A DNA stretch of 64,000 bases from Flectobacillus longus (GTDB taxonomy: Bacteria > Bacteroidota > Bacteroidia > Cytophagales > Spirosomataceae): assembly GCF_030056705.1 (NCBI RefSeq), contig NZ_JASHIC010000005.1, forward strand, positions 124,001 to 188,000, written 5' to 3'. Of the stretch, positions 1 to 9,950 are shown piece after piece (position 1 is the first letter of the stretch; the number at the start of each line of letters is the position of its first letter). The notes below the pieces were generated by a model. The model was not told the DNA's origin. It made no database searches and saw only the letters and a program-made list of their open reading frames with translations. Both the position numbers and the translations under genes were made by a program.

Positions 1-1826
1 GTTGAGCCAGTACAGTTTCCATTAGCAGGTTGTGCTGTAACTGCCAATACTGGGATTGGAAGAAGTTCTACAATTACAGGACAACAGTTACCTGTAGGAC
101 AGTTTCCTGTAAGTGTACCATCTAGCGTATAGCTACCAGCTTCTGTTACAGTTAGTGTATTGGCCGTAGCACCAGGGATATTAACGCCATCTTTTTTCCA
201 TTGATAAGAAGTAAGCGTAGTTGGTGCTGTCAATGTTAATGATTCGTTAGCACAAAGTTTTACAGGTACACTGATACAAACAGTTTCAGATTCTTTACCG
301 CTGTTAGTGTTTCCATCTTTCGCTGTAATCGTTGCTGTGTTGAAGATAACACCTTCATCTTTTGCCGTAACTGTAATAGTGAGGGTTGCTACCAATTTAT
401 CGCCACCAAGTAAACTACCAATATACCATTTACCAGTCGTTTGATCATAAGTTGTTCCAGATTCTGCCGAGTGAGAAACATAAGTTACACCTGTAGGAAG
501 TAAATCTGTAATTTCTAAGCCAGTTGCAGCTGCAGATCCGCTTGCTCTTGTTGCTTTGATTGTGTATGTAACTTGAGTACCTTGTGGAACTGGAGCACCG
601 TTGTTGCTACTTGTTTTTGATACCGCTACGTTTATGGTATTTTGGTCACAACCATCAGGAAGACCATCACCATCTGTATCTAATAAGTCGTTACCACCAG
701 CACATTTATCTAAACAGTCTGATACGCCATCGTTATCTGAGTCAAGTTTTGAATAAGCATAATACACTCTCAATGAACCTAAGACAGATACTAGTCCACT
801 TGTTGAAATAATTCTAATCTTATTGAAAGCTTTAGTAGTCTTGAAACCTAGTTCATAAGAATTAGTGTTTCCTAATAGTCCAAGTTTAATTAAACTACTG
901 CTACCAGCAATACTTTCTTGTTTGATCGTTCCGTTGTATGTTTCGATAGTAACAGCATCTAATAAACTTACATTAAGTAAGGAATTTCCATCTGAAATCA
1001 CAAAACCTGCTTCTGAACCAGCTGGAATCGTTGATGGTGATGCTACCTCGATATAACTGTTACAAGAACCTAGAGCAATAGCTAATAAGACATCCATTGA
1101 AGCATAGTCGGTTGTACTTGTATTAACTACATTACCTTCATTATTTACACCAGAAGCGCAAATAGCAAGTCCTGTTGAATAGAGTCCCTTGTTAACAGTA
1201 TATGTACTGCTACCACCATTAACCCATTTGGTTGAACAATCTAAATTTGTTGTTGCAGCTGGACCTTCAAAAGCGTAATACACCTTTAAACTGTTAAGTA
1301 AACCAACAATTCCACCACTGTAGAAGAGTTGAACTTGGTCAAAGTCTTTGGTTGTTGTAAAACTCAAGACTTGCTTTCCAATGCTACCTCCTAATACGGA
1401 AGCATTCAATAACCCACCCGATACAGTAGCTGTTTCTTGAAGCACACCATCACGGAAAGTTTTGATTGAAATGTTAGATAATGCAGAAGCTGAGAGAATA
1501 CCAGCTCCAGGAGCTACTACAAAACCAACCACATTACCAGCAGGATAATATTGTTTAGCGTCTTGTACTGTTAGGCCAACACCACCACCTAGAAGAGAGA
1601 GTGTTAAATCGATTGTAGAAAAATCACTAAGGTCGCCGTTTACGACGTTTGAAGTGTTTGTTGCGCCACCAGTAAGAGACGGCGAGGAGTTGATTGTAAC
1701 GCCAGTTCCAACGATTGGATCCATCGGGATTTTATTATTCTCCAATGTCTTCACCTGCGCATGTGTTTGAAATATACTGAGCATGGAAATACACAGTACC
1801 ACAACTACTTGGGTAAATTTGTTCAT
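1..1826 (-). CDS. Large secreted adhesin-like protein with DUF11 domain (partial, C-terminus off the left edge)
   Basis: The frame is open from the ATG at 1826 to the left edge, 608 codons without a stop. A second in-frame ATG at 1832 is an equally possible start. The N-terminus is a signal peptide (MNKFTQVVVVLCISML, then a likely cut after THA). Two similar segments of about 140-160 residues follow. Next is an Asp-rich stretch resembling thrombospondin type 3 calcium repeats (SDNDGVSDCLDKC, then DTDGDGLPDGCD). After it comes a DUF11 beta-sandwich (LEITDLLPTGVTYVSH), then an Ig-like segment (SYQWKKDGVNIPGA) of the kind common in gliding-bacterium surface proteins. By family knowledge such proteins are exported and end in a T9SS sorting domain; that end lies outside the window. 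The role is inferred to be surface adhesion. No close neighbour suggests an operon. Confidence 0.85.
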   Translation of the reverse strand, partial: MNKFTQVVVVLCISMLSIFQTHAQVKTLENNKIPMDPIVGTGVTINSSPSLTGGATNTSNVVNGDLSDFSTIDLTLSLLGGGVGLTVQDAKQYYPAGNVVGFVVAPGAGILSASALSNISIKTFRDGVLQETATVSGGLLNASVLGGSIGKQVLSFTTTKDFDQVQLFYSGGIVGLLNSLKVYYAFEGPAATTNLDCSTKWVNGGSSTYTVNKGLYSTGLAICASGVNNEGNVVNTSTTDYASMDVLLAIALGSCNSYIEVASPSTIPAGSEAGFVISDGNSLLNVSLLDAVTIETYNGTIKQESIAGSSSLIKLGLLGNTNSYELGFKTTKAFNKIRIISTSGLVSVLGSLRVYYAYSKLDSDNDGVSDCLDKCAGGNDLLDTDGDGLPDGCDQNTINVAVSKTSSNNGAPVPQGTQVTYTIKATRASGSAAATGLEITDLLPTGVTYVSHSAESGTTYDQTTGKWYIGSLLGGDKLVATLTITVTAKDEGVIFNTATITAKDGNTNSGKESETVCISVPVKLCANESLTLTAPTTLTSYQWKKDGVNIPGATANTLTVTEAGSYTLDGTLTGNCPTGNCCPVIVELLPIPVLAVTAQPANGNCTGS

Positions 1827-1832
1827 GAGCAT

Positions 1833-2285
1833 AGATTAATTAAATTAAACACCTTTTTACAGCCCAATAGAAATACGATCAAAGGCACAATCGGATGATT
1901 GTACTTTAATTGGCGGCGATGTTTTCTACTTAGGAAATTATAATTTTTTAAATACAACTGGCGGTTGCTTGTCTTAAAAAGTAGCAAAAATTATGCCACT
2001 GAGACTCAAATTATGACTATACGCAGGAGTTTTGAACGAGTGAGGATAATAGGGGATAAGCATACTAAAATTAGTACGAAGTTACATTTTGGCAATTACG
2101 CCCTATTTGGTCTAAAACCGTGCCAAAATGTATTTTGCTGTAGATTTTTTTGAGGGAATTATTTGAAGGTAATCGGCTTCAAATATTGAAGTTGGTACTC
2201 TTAATTATGGAGAAAAACTCTATCCTTAAAAGTACTGATTTTTAGCTTATAACGCCACATACTTGATATGTGGCGTTACTATTAC
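1833..2285. other. Intergenic region, 453 bases
   Basis: This region lies between the start of the left-edge surface protein and the end of the VWA gene. The only clear element is the hairpin at 2250-2278. A 62-codon open frame at 1965-2153 (+) has no recognisable domain, and I do not call it. The promoter of the surface protein should lie here, but I find no good match to the Bacteroidota consensus. Confidence 0.5.
2250..2278 (-). terminator. Hairpin terminator of the MoxR-VWA cassette
   Basis: A perfect 12-base stem (TAACGCCACATA with its complement) and a 5-base loop sit 8 bases after the VWA stop codon, read on the minus strand. There is no long T tract, so intrinsic termination is likely but not certain. 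Confidence 0.6.
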
Positions 2286-3479
2286 TTATGAGTTTGATCC
2301 TTTCAAAACTACGTCATTTTGACTTGCCCATGCACTCATATCTTGTCGATTAATAGCTGACGCCATCATATCTGGAAACAAATCTGGTGTGCAAGCAAAA
2401 ACTGGAATTCCTAAATTTGAGAGAAACTTAGCATTATCTTTGTCAAAAGAGGGTGCTCCCGAATCGTCTAATGCCAACAGACAAATTATTTGAATCCCAG
2501 ACTCACTGAGCTCCACTATACGTTTGCGCATCTGTGCTTGGTTACCTCCTTCGTACAAATCTGTAATCATGATAAGAATGGTATCGTCGGGTTTACTAAT
2601 AATCTCTTGACAATACCCCAAAGCTTTGTTGATGTCGGTGCCGCCGCCTAGTTGTACCCCAAAGAGTAATTCTACTGGGTCTTTCAAATCTTCTGTTAAA
2701 TCGACTACTTCGGTATCAAACACGACCATCTGCGTTGTAACCTGTGGTAACGACGCCATTACTGCACCAAATATACCAGAATAGACAACAGAGGCGCCCA
2801 TTGAACCACTTTGGTCAAGACACAAAACAATGTCTTTCAAAGAGCGTTTGTTTTTACGTCCAAACCCCACTCTTCTTTCTGGAATAATGGTTTTGTATTC
2901 GGGTAAATAGTTTTTGAGGTTTTTCCGAATAGTCGTATTCCAATCTATCTCATTATAACGGGGGCGATTGTTGCGAACACCTCGATTGATAGCACCCGTA
3001 ATGGCTTGTATCGTTTTTTGTTCTAATTTGCCCATTAACTCCTCTACGACCTGTTGCACAACACGGCGAGCGGTTTCTTTAGTTTTGGAAGGAATTAGTT
3101 TGCCCAATTCCATAAGTGTTGCTACCAAGTGTACATTGGGCGTAGCTTGTTCCAAAATTTCAGGTTCGAGCATAAGTTTTTGCTGTAACTCTGGATGTTT
3201 TAGAGCATCGCCTTGCATTACTTGCACAACCGATTGAGGGAAATATTTGCGAATATCTCCTAACCAACGTGCTACCGAAGGGCTTGAGCTTCCGTTACCT
3301 CCTGCACCACCACTATTTTGTCCGTAATTAAATTTTCTTTTTCGTTCAAAGTCATATAAAGCAGAAAGTGCGTCATCGATTTGGCTATCTCGCCCAGACA
3401 GTTGATATTGGGTGCCATCGGCTTCATCGCCTCCCAAGATAAGGCGCCAGCGTCGGAGTGATTCTTTTTCGTCTGTCAT
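2286..3479 (-). CDS. VWA domain protein, last gene of the MoxR cassette
   Basis: The 397-residue protein has a C-terminal von Willebrand A domain from about residue 215. The metal-ion-dependent adhesion site looks complete: D222, S224 and S226 in DQSGSMGAS, T281 in GGGTDI and D307 in MITDLYEGG. The N-terminal 200 residues look helical, with a Gly/Ser-rich linker near residue 55. No signal peptide is seen, so it is probably cytoplasmic. VWA proteins encoded beside MoxR ATPases are known to act as their partners in metal insertion or in assembling complexes; the target here is unknown. The gene starts 5 bases after the stop of the DUF4132 gene, so the two are very probably co-transcribed. It is the last gene before the hairpin at 2250-2278. 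Confidence 0.85.
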   Translation of the reverse strand: MTDEKESLRRWRLILGGDEADGTQYQLSGRDSQIDDALSALYDFERKRKFNYGQNSGGAGGNGSSSPSVARWLGDIRKYFPQSVVQVMQGDALKHPELQQKLMLEPEILEQATPNVHLVATLMELGKLIPSKTKETARRVVQQVVEELMGKLEQKTIQAITGAINRGVRNNRPRYNEIDWNTTIRKNLKNYLPEYKTIIPERRVGFGRKNKRSLKDIVLCLDQSGSMGASVVYSGIFGAVMASLPQVTTQMVVFDTEVVDLTEDLKDPVELLFGVQLGGGTDINKALGYCQEIISKPDDTILIMITDLYEGGNQAQMRKRIVELSESGIQIICLLALDDSGAPSFDKDNAKFLSNLGIPVFACTPDLFPDMMASAINRQDMSAWASQNDVVLKGSNS

Positions 3480-3484
3480 AATGC

Positions 3485-6421
3485 TTAGTTACCGTTGGTT
3501 TGTCTACTATCATTTTCTTTGAAAAACTGCATATCTGCCATTACTTCTGAGTAAATGATAGGAGAGATTTGCTCAAATGGAATGAGTCGTGAATCGTTTG
3601 TGTGTCCTGGTTCATCATAGGTATAACTTCCAAATTCGACACTACCGTATTTTACAAACATAAGGTTGCCAATACCTCCGATAGAGTCCAAATAACCTAC
3701 ACATATATCTCCTTCTTGTGTAATGATAGCGGTAATGCCCTCTTCTGCAAAGTTTTTGTAATAATTGCTGATGAAGCCTGCATCGACAACAGAACCCCTA
3801 AACCAGCCTCTTTTTTCAAGTACAGACACAAAGGTGTATCCTGACATTTCGATGCCTCTGAACTTCGAGGAAATAAGTGTTCCTTTATCAGCAGGATCAA
3901 AATTGACTACCGAACGATTGAGTTGTAAAAATGCAGGTGATAGTCCTTCGTCTTCTAATACTTCCGACCAATGGTTGATGGTATCTTTTTCAAGAATTAG
4001 TGGGTGTACCATTCTAATCATTTGCCCTTCTTGGAATTCTACTTCGTCGCCATCTTGGTTGATACAAGTTTGGTCTTCTTGCACTTTGAAGGTAAATAAA
4101 AATTGTTTTTGGTCGTTGAAAGCACCCCATATTAACCTCGTTGCATAGACAAACATAATGGGATTGTTGAGGAAAAGGCTCTGCCATTTTTCAGTATCCC
4201 ATTGACGCTGAATAATCAAGTATTGCTCCAAACGAGGTGTTTGGGATTTTACGATGTCTTTGATTTCTTTTCCTATCTCTTTAAATTCCTCTTGTAAATC
4301 CACTGGCGTACCTTTAGGAAGAGCTTTTAGGGTTTTGTTATCTTCATTTAAGAATAGGATTTTAAAATCTTGATTCACAAAGGCACGATATTCTTGATCA
4401 TCGACTTCAAAGGTTTTAAACAATCCTTCAAAGCCAAAATCAGGAATGATTTGGTCCGCTAAGTCATACGGAGAGATGCCGAGTTCTTCAGCTACTAATG
4501 TAAAGGACTCCGTTGCAGCAGCGCCAACGTTTTTATTTTTGTTTTTATATTTTCTAGAAAAGAACTCTACATTACGCAAAGCCTGTGTTCCACCATTAAG
4601 TGCCAAGGCTTTTACGACATATTCCGCCATTTTAACACGATTATTATCGGCAAATTCTTGCACCTTATTACGCAATTGACGGATGACAGTAGTATCTCCA
4701 AAAATACTGGCGAGGGTCAAACAGAACTTGAAATTTGCTAATGCTCCATTGACAAAATAGGTATCTAACAAGCTAGAGGCATATTCGTAGTTTTTGTCAG
4801 TGTCCAAATGCTCAATGAGTAATTTTGCTTCTAGGTCAATACGAATTTCTTTCGCACGACTCATGCGGTAATGCAAGAAACGAAACGCCTCAACGCTTAG
4901 CTGAGTGCCATCTTTAACGTATAGCGGAGGAAGCACCTTTTCGTCGAGCCATGGGGTTAATGGAGCATTGAGCTTACCTCTCTTTTGAGCAAATGCTATT
5001 TTGGTATTAATTTCTGCTAAAGACTTTTGTTTACTAACTAGCTGACGCAATGACTCCAGAATAATATCACGAGCCTCATCATTCTTTTCTTGTTCCAAAA
5101 GCTCAACCAAAATAACCTTTGATTCATCGGTATTGATAAGCGATAAAATCAAAAATCCCATTTGTCGGGTCTCTGATTTTTTAGATTTTGTTAACTCAGA
5201 AGCTTGAGGAATGGCTTCATTGCCTAATTTGCTCAATAGACCAGCACCTAATCTGCGTAACTCTTTCGATTTGTTTTTACTCAAATTCCAGAAATACTGC
5301 TGATGCGAGCGAAAATCAAGTGTTTCAATGATTTTGAAGTACTTTTTGAAGAAATCTTTATCATTCCAGTAAAGATTATTAGGGTCTTGATGAAGGGCTT
5401 CTACTAAAATATCTAAACCATCTTCTTTTAGTTGATTTGCTATTGCTGCTAATAGATCAATTGGGATTGAATAGATATTTCTTAGTTCTTTTTGGAATAG
5501 TGTTTTAGTTTCTTGTGTTTCTTTTATTATCAAAAAATTAAAGCAGTGAGTAAGTACACTTATTTGCTCAGGGCCATAACTATAAATATTGGCATAGTTT
5601 GTATTACACCGTGTCAATTCAATCGAAAGAGTTTTTTGAAAAGCTTCTATTCCTAGTGGGCTGTATTTTTCAGGAAATTGTATCTCCAAAAACTCATACA
5701 ACTTAATGAATTTAATACTATCTGTTAGTTTTTGCCATTTGGTAAAAATAAAAGGCTCATACTTCTGTGCATTTTTGTTTAGTAGCCATTCTGCAACCTC
5801 TAATATATGTTCATTGGTAGCCAATTTATCAATCGCCACATCCAAGAAATCATCTTGCTTGGAATACCATAGAAACATTGCTAGGCGAAGTTTCTGGTAA
5901 GCTTCAACGCTTGTATCCAACAAAATTCTATTGTAATGCTCGTTATTTTGCAAAAGATAACTACCCCATTTTGTTAAATTGAAATTTTCATCGAGAAGTG
6001 AACCTCTAGTATTTATATAGTGAATTAAGAACTTTTCATCAGGAATAAAACGACTTGCTAATTGGATTACTCTTTGAATTTCAACGTTATTATTACTACG
6101 GAGAATTTGCATATTAACCCAATCGATAAAATCACGAAAACCACCGTGTAGAAAATAGCCTAATGCTTGAGGTTGATACCAGTAGGAAGGGTGAGTCATT
6201 AACGCCATGATTTTTTCTTCCCATTCATCCCATTCGTCTACATTGCCCAATAACTGCTCAAATCCTGTGATTACCCAGTAGTTTTCTATGGAAAGTATAG
6301 GAATCGTAGGGTCATCACTTCTCAAATATTCGATGCAGCTATCAAATTCAGCACTAGCCCGTGCATAAATTATTTGTTTTTGATTTTCGATAAAGCTTTC
6401 TAACTTCTCTAAATTTTTCAT
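3485..6421 (-). CDS. DUF4132-type large helical-repeat protein
   Basis: The 978-residue cytoplasmic protein is mostly helical, and residues of about 350-470 look like HEAT-type repeats. The C-terminal third matches the pattern I know for DUF4132: a RLIWGAF segment, then VHPLIL, then a segment of the type AFLQLNRSV, then RGWFRG. Its ATG overlaps the DUF5682 stop as ATGA (bases 6418-6421), which indicates translational coupling, and the VWA gene follows after 5 bases. DUF4132 has no established biochemical activity. In this context it may be a scaffold or substrate-recognition part of the MoxR-VWA machine (inference). The family call rests on motif memory and is less certain than the gene itself. 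Confidence 0.75.
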   Translation of the reverse strand: MKNLEKLESFIENQKQIIYARASAEFDSCIEYLRSDDPTIPILSIENYWVITGFEQLLGNVDEWDEWEEKIMALMTHPSYWYQPQALGYFLHGGFRDFIDWVNMQILRSNNNVEIQRVIQLASRFIPDEKFLIHYINTRGSLLDENFNLTKWGSYLLQNNEHYNRILLDTSVEAYQKLRLAMFLWYSKQDDFLDVAIDKLATNEHILEVAEWLLNKNAQKYEPFIFTKWQKLTDSIKFIKLYEFLEIQFPEKYSPLGIEAFQKTLSIELTRCNTNYANIYSYGPEQISVLTHCFNFLIIKETQETKTLFQKELRNIYSIPIDLLAAIANQLKEDGLDILVEALHQDPNNLYWNDKDFFKKYFKIIETLDFRSHQQYFWNLSKNKSKELRRLGAGLLSKLGNEAIPQASELTKSKKSETRQMGFLILSLINTDESKVILVELLEQEKNDEARDIILESLRQLVSKQKSLAEINTKIAFAQKRGKLNAPLTPWLDEKVLPPLYVKDGTQLSVEAFRFLHYRMSRAKEIRIDLEAKLLIEHLDTDKNYEYASSLLDTYFVNGALANFKFCLTLASIFGDTTVIRQLRNKVQEFADNNRVKMAEYVVKALALNGGTQALRNVEFFSRKYKNKNKNVGAAATESFTLVAEELGISPYDLADQIIPDFGFEGLFKTFEVDDQEYRAFVNQDFKILFLNEDNKTLKALPKGTPVDLQEEFKEIGKEIKDIVKSQTPRLEQYLIIQRQWDTEKWQSLFLNNPIMFVYATRLIWGAFNDQKQFLFTFKVQEDQTCINQDGDEVEFQEGQMIRMVHPLILEKDTINHWSEVLEDEGLSPAFLQLNRSVVNFDPADKGTLISSKFRGIEMSGYTFVSVLEKRGWFRGSVVDAGFISNYYKNFAEEGITAIITQEGDICVGYLDSIGGIGNLMFVKYGSVEFGSYTYDEPGHTNDSRLIPFEQISPIIYSEVMADMQFFKENDSRQTNGN

Positions 6422-8685
6422 AGTCTAGTAATACCCAAAAGCGTTTCTAGCATAGGCAGAACACTTTCGGCGCGTTGATGGTTAAAGTTTTCGTTGATAG
6501 TGGTAAGCTCTTGTGATTGAATAATAGTGCCAGCTTTGGCTTTTTCGCCAAGTTGTTGGCGTTCGTTAGGTACAAAATGAGAAAAAGTACGTCGTAAAAT
6601 GGGCAATAGCTCCGTAAAGTATTCCTGTGAAAGTTCCGCTACCCATTTGTAAAGAATATTCCAAAGTACATGGTCATATATCAAAATTACACCACTTCCT
6701 TTGAGGAACCCTTCGAGCCAACCTGCCGAAAAACTAGGTTCTTGTCCTTGCGACAAAGCCCAAGCAAATCGCTCTGCTGTTTCTTCGGTATCCATCTCTT
6801 GGGCATCGAGCAACAAGCGACAGGTACACCCTTGAATGATACTATGAATACCTTCTTTATTCAATAGTTTTTTGAGGGTATCAAACCATAATTGTGTCAG
6901 CTCGTCGTTTTCGATTAGTCTGGTTGCTTCATTTACTTGTTGAATATGCTCAAATACTTTTCTTGAATTGTCATCGTCGAGTCCGTAGCAGGTATTGGGC
7001 AAGCCTATACAGATACGGGTGAGGAGGCTATCTACAATCTGACGAATTGCTCCTAAGTCTGTTTTGCGAACATTTCCGTATCTGCTTACTTCCACCATAG
7101 GTTTGAGGGCAGTCATTAAGTCAAGAATATCGGCTGAAATGGTGGCTACTTCGTCGATTTTTTTAAGCAAAAATTCTATTGCTACAAACAGCTCCGCAGG
7201 TATTGCTTTTTGGATATTGTTGGCAATTTTCCCGATATTTTGTGATTTTTGACTGGTATCTATCAGGTATTTGGTACAAGCATCTTCGAGGGTATTGCCC
7301 CAAACGGCTTTATCAATCAAAGACAAATACATTTCGGGTTTCCAAGCCAAAGTCCATGCTTCTTTAAAAGTCCCTTTGCTACGAGCATAGAGTTTTTGTC
7401 CCCAATTGATTTCCAAAATATCCAATCGATGAATCATTTTACTTCGATTGAGGTCCAACTCTTTTCGAAGGTCTAATTCATAATCTTTCTTTTCGGCGGT
7501 AAGTGCCAAACGATTGCTTTTGGCTAATTTTTCAAAATCAAGTTGTAAAGGAACTTTGGGTAACTCGTCGGGAACTTCGCCCAAGCGATTGGCTACGATG
7601 AGTTTATCTTTGACCAAACTCAGCAAAACGGTATCGCCCATACACATGACGGTTTGGGTGGCCTCGTTAAGTTCGAGTAAACCGATTCGAGAAAGTCCAC
7701 GTAAACTGGTTAAGGTTTCGGCTAAACGAAATGCCTCAATGACATGAGCTGTAGAAATATCAACTTGTTTTTTTCGGAAAAGACGTGCCACGTGACTAAG
7801 CCACTCTATGGCAAAATCTTTTTGTTTGCCTTTTTTCCACAAAAAGTCATACCAACCCGGCGAGGTAATCCCTGCACCATATCCAGAGTGCATGGATAAA
7901 CGCTGGTTTGTCCAAGGAATCCAAGTAGTAGCTACTTTGATTTTGGTTTTGGGTAAAGACTTAAGAAGCTTTGTATCAGCTTTGGCAGTACTGTCTACAT
8001 CGAGTAGGGCAGGGGCGTGCCAAGCACCACAAACCACTACGATATTGCTATAAAGTTCGTTTTGAGTTTTACGAATAATATCCCGCATATAGGCTTCACG
8101 GGCAATATTTTCTTCATCCAAAACGGACGGGATATTGGCATGGCGAAGCTCGGACATCATGAGCATTACCGCATCAAAATGTTCTTTGGCACTGTTAGAA
8201 ATGTAATTATGCTCAAAGTGATGTTCCCACCAAAGCTCCGAATTTTCATAACCCGCTATTTCAGCAAAGTATGAGATAGGGTCTTTATGGATGGGCGGAG
8301 GCACTATGGATTCAGAATCTTCAGGATTGGGTTCCTCTACTATATTGCTTTCTTTTTCATTCTTATTTTGTTGAAAACCTATTGCCAAAGGCAAATCCAA
8401 CATTTTGACTGGAATTTGACGATTGTTTGCATAAAGGATGGCTTGCCACTCAGGCGAAAATTCCGCAAAAGGGTAGAAGGTCGCCTGTTGGGGTTCGTCT
8501 ATGTTATAGCCAAGTACAGCCACGGGAGGACGAAGCTGTTCGTTGCCTATCCAAGAAATAATCGAATCTAGTTCTGGAGCGCCTTCTACCAATACCATAT
8601 CTGGCTGGGTTTGCTCCAACATTTCGATTACATTTTGGGTCGAACCTACCCCATGATGTCGTATTCCCAAAATTGTTAAGGGCAT
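6418..8685 (-). CDS. DUF5682 family protein
   Basis: The 755-residue protein starts MPLTILGIRHHGVGS. The IRHHG motif (H10, H11), the VEGAPE motif (E34) and a later VVVCGAWHAPAL segment define the DUF5682 pattern. The spacing of a His pair, a Glu and a later GAWH resembles the TraB/TIKI and EreA/ChaN-like fold, where such residues bind metal or act in catalysis. That comparison is my inference. The rest is long and helical, without a signal peptide. The gene lies 89 bases downstream of the MoxR gene and overlaps the DUF4132 gene by 4 bases. It is a candidate enzymatic effector of the cassette. Confidence 0.8.
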   Translation of the reverse strand: MPLTILGIRHHGVGSTQNVIEMLEQTQPDMVLVEGAPELDSIISWIGNEQLRPPVAVLGYNIDEPQQATFYPFAEFSPEWQAILYANNRQIPVKMLDLPLAIGFQQNKNEKESNIVEEPNPEDSESIVPPPIHKDPISYFAEIAGYENSELWWEHHFEHNYISNSAKEHFDAVMLMMSELRHANIPSVLDEENIAREAYMRDIIRKTQNELYSNIVVVCGAWHAPALLDVDSTAKADTKLLKSLPKTKIKVATTWIPWTNQRLSMHSGYGAGITSPGWYDFLWKKGKQKDFAIEWLSHVARLFRKKQVDISTAHVIEAFRLAETLTSLRGLSRIGLLELNEATQTVMCMGDTVLLSLVKDKLIVANRLGEVPDELPKVPLQLDFEKLAKSNRLALTAEKKDYELDLRKELDLNRSKMIHRLDILEINWGQKLYARSKGTFKEAWTLAWKPEMYLSLIDKAVWGNTLEDACTKYLIDTSQKSQNIGKIANNIQKAIPAELFVAIEFLLKKIDEVATISADILDLMTALKPMVEVSRYGNVRKTDLGAIRQIVDSLLTRICIGLPNTCYGLDDDNSRKVFEHIQQVNEATRLIENDELTQLWFDTLKKLLNKEGIHSIIQGCTCRLLLDAQEMDTEETAERFAWALSQGQEPSFSAGWLEGFLKGSGVILIYDHVLWNILYKWVAELSQEYFTELLPILRRTFSHFVPNERQQLGEKAKAGTIIQSQELTTINENFNHQRAESVLPMLETLLGITRL

Positions 8686-8774
8686 AATTTTGAGTGCAGA
8701 TTTAAGCGTTAAAGATTCTGTTTGTCATGAATTTATCTTGTTTAAATATCCAATGCAGGCTTGAAAGTGGCATT

Positions 8775-9854
8775 TTATAAGACAATTTCTTTGCAAGCAC
8801 GATACACATCTTTCCAGTCTTCACGTGTTTTGACGACGGTTTCTAAGTATTCATTCCAAACGACTTTATCTTGAATAGGATCTTTTACTACGGCACCAAC
8901 CAAACCAGCAGCTAAATCTTCGGCATTGATACGGCCATCACCAAAATGGGCAGCCAATGCCAATCCGCTATTTACTACCGAAATGGCCTCGGCCGTACTC
9001 ATGGTACTGGATGGCGTTTTGATTTTAGTTTTGCCGTCGGCGGTTACGCCAGCACGTAGTTCACGGAAAATGGTTACGATTCTTTGAATTTCTTTTAAGG
9101 CAGGCGCTTCAGCAGGAAGTTCGAGCGCTTTTTGCAAACTAGATACACGATGTTGTACAATTTCTATCTCCTCCTTCATGGTTTCAGGAACAGGTAAAAT
9201 TACGGTGTTAAAACGACGTTTTAGAGCACCTGATAATTCGTTTACTCCTTTGTCACGGTTGTTGGCTGTGGCAATCACATTAAATCCCCTTACTGCTTGC
9301 ACTTCCATATTTAGTTCTGGAATAGGGAGTGTTTTTTCAGATAAAATAGTAATTAAGGTATCTTGAACATCGGCAGTGATACGCGTTAGTTCTTCAATTC
9401 GTGCAATTTTTCCTGTGCGCATCGCCTGCATCATTGGGGTGGTTACTAAGGCATTTTCGCTCGGTCCTTCTGCCAACAATTTTGCATAATTCCAGCCGTA
9501 ACGAATAGCTTCTTCGCTAGTCCCAGCTGTACCTTGAACGAGCAATGTCGAATTTCCCGAAATGGCCGCTGCCAAATGCTCTGCTACCCAAGATTTTGCT
9601 GTGCCAGGCAATCCATATAATAGTAATGCTCGGTCGGTAGTAAGAGTGGCTACGGCGATTTCCATCAGTCGACGATTACCGATGTATTTTGGCGATACCT
9701 CAAAGCCGTTAGGTAGTTTTCCTCCCATCAAATATTGCACAACTGCCTGTGGCGAAAGATTCCAACTGGTTGGACGCGTATTTTTATCTTGTTTAGTAAT
9801 TTCTTCTAATTCATGCGCAAATTGCTCTTCTGCGTGTTGACGTAATACATTCAT
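8775..9854 (-). CDS. MoxR-family AAA+ ATPase
   Basis: The 359-residue ATPase has a Walker A motif GLPGTAKS at residues 81-88. A Walker B-like segment follows (KIARIEELTRI), then a sensor 1 region (VIATANNRDKGVN) and an arginine-finger region (ALKRRFNTV). The length and motif order fit the MoxR group, which form hexameric, chaperone-like ATPases working with VWA partners. It is cytoplasmic. It sits in the middle of the six-gene cassette, 96 bases after the DUF5691 gene and 89 bases before the DUF5682 gene. It is presumably the motor that remodels the complex; the substrate is not evident from the sequence. Confidence 0.9.
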   Translation of the reverse strand: MNVLRQHAEEQFAHELEEITKQDKNTRPTSWNLSPQAVVQYLMGGKLPNGFEVSPKYIGNRRLMEIAVATLTTDRALLLYGLPGTAKSWVAEHLAAAISGNSTLLVQGTAGTSEEAIRYGWNYAKLLAEGPSENALVTTPMMQAMRTGKIARIEELTRITADVQDTLITILSEKTLPIPELNMEVQAVRGFNVIATANNRDKGVNELSGALKRRFNTVILPVPETMKEEIEIVQHRVSSLQKALELPAEAPALKEIQRIVTIFRELRAGVTADGKTKIKTPSSTMSTAEAISVVNSGLALAAHFGDGRINAEDLAAGLVGAVVKDPIQDKVVWNEYLETVVKTREDWKDVYRACKEIVL

Positions 9855-9950
9855 GGTGTTGAAGGTTTATTTGAGTTTTTTATAATACGTTATTAGTTAA
9901 TAGTATATCCGTTATTGGAAGGGGCTTATGATCAGAATGAACTTTATCAG

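Noticed and set aside
1965..2153. 62-codon open frame in the intergenic region
   Set aside because: No domain, no good start context, and it lies in AT-rich non-coding sequence.
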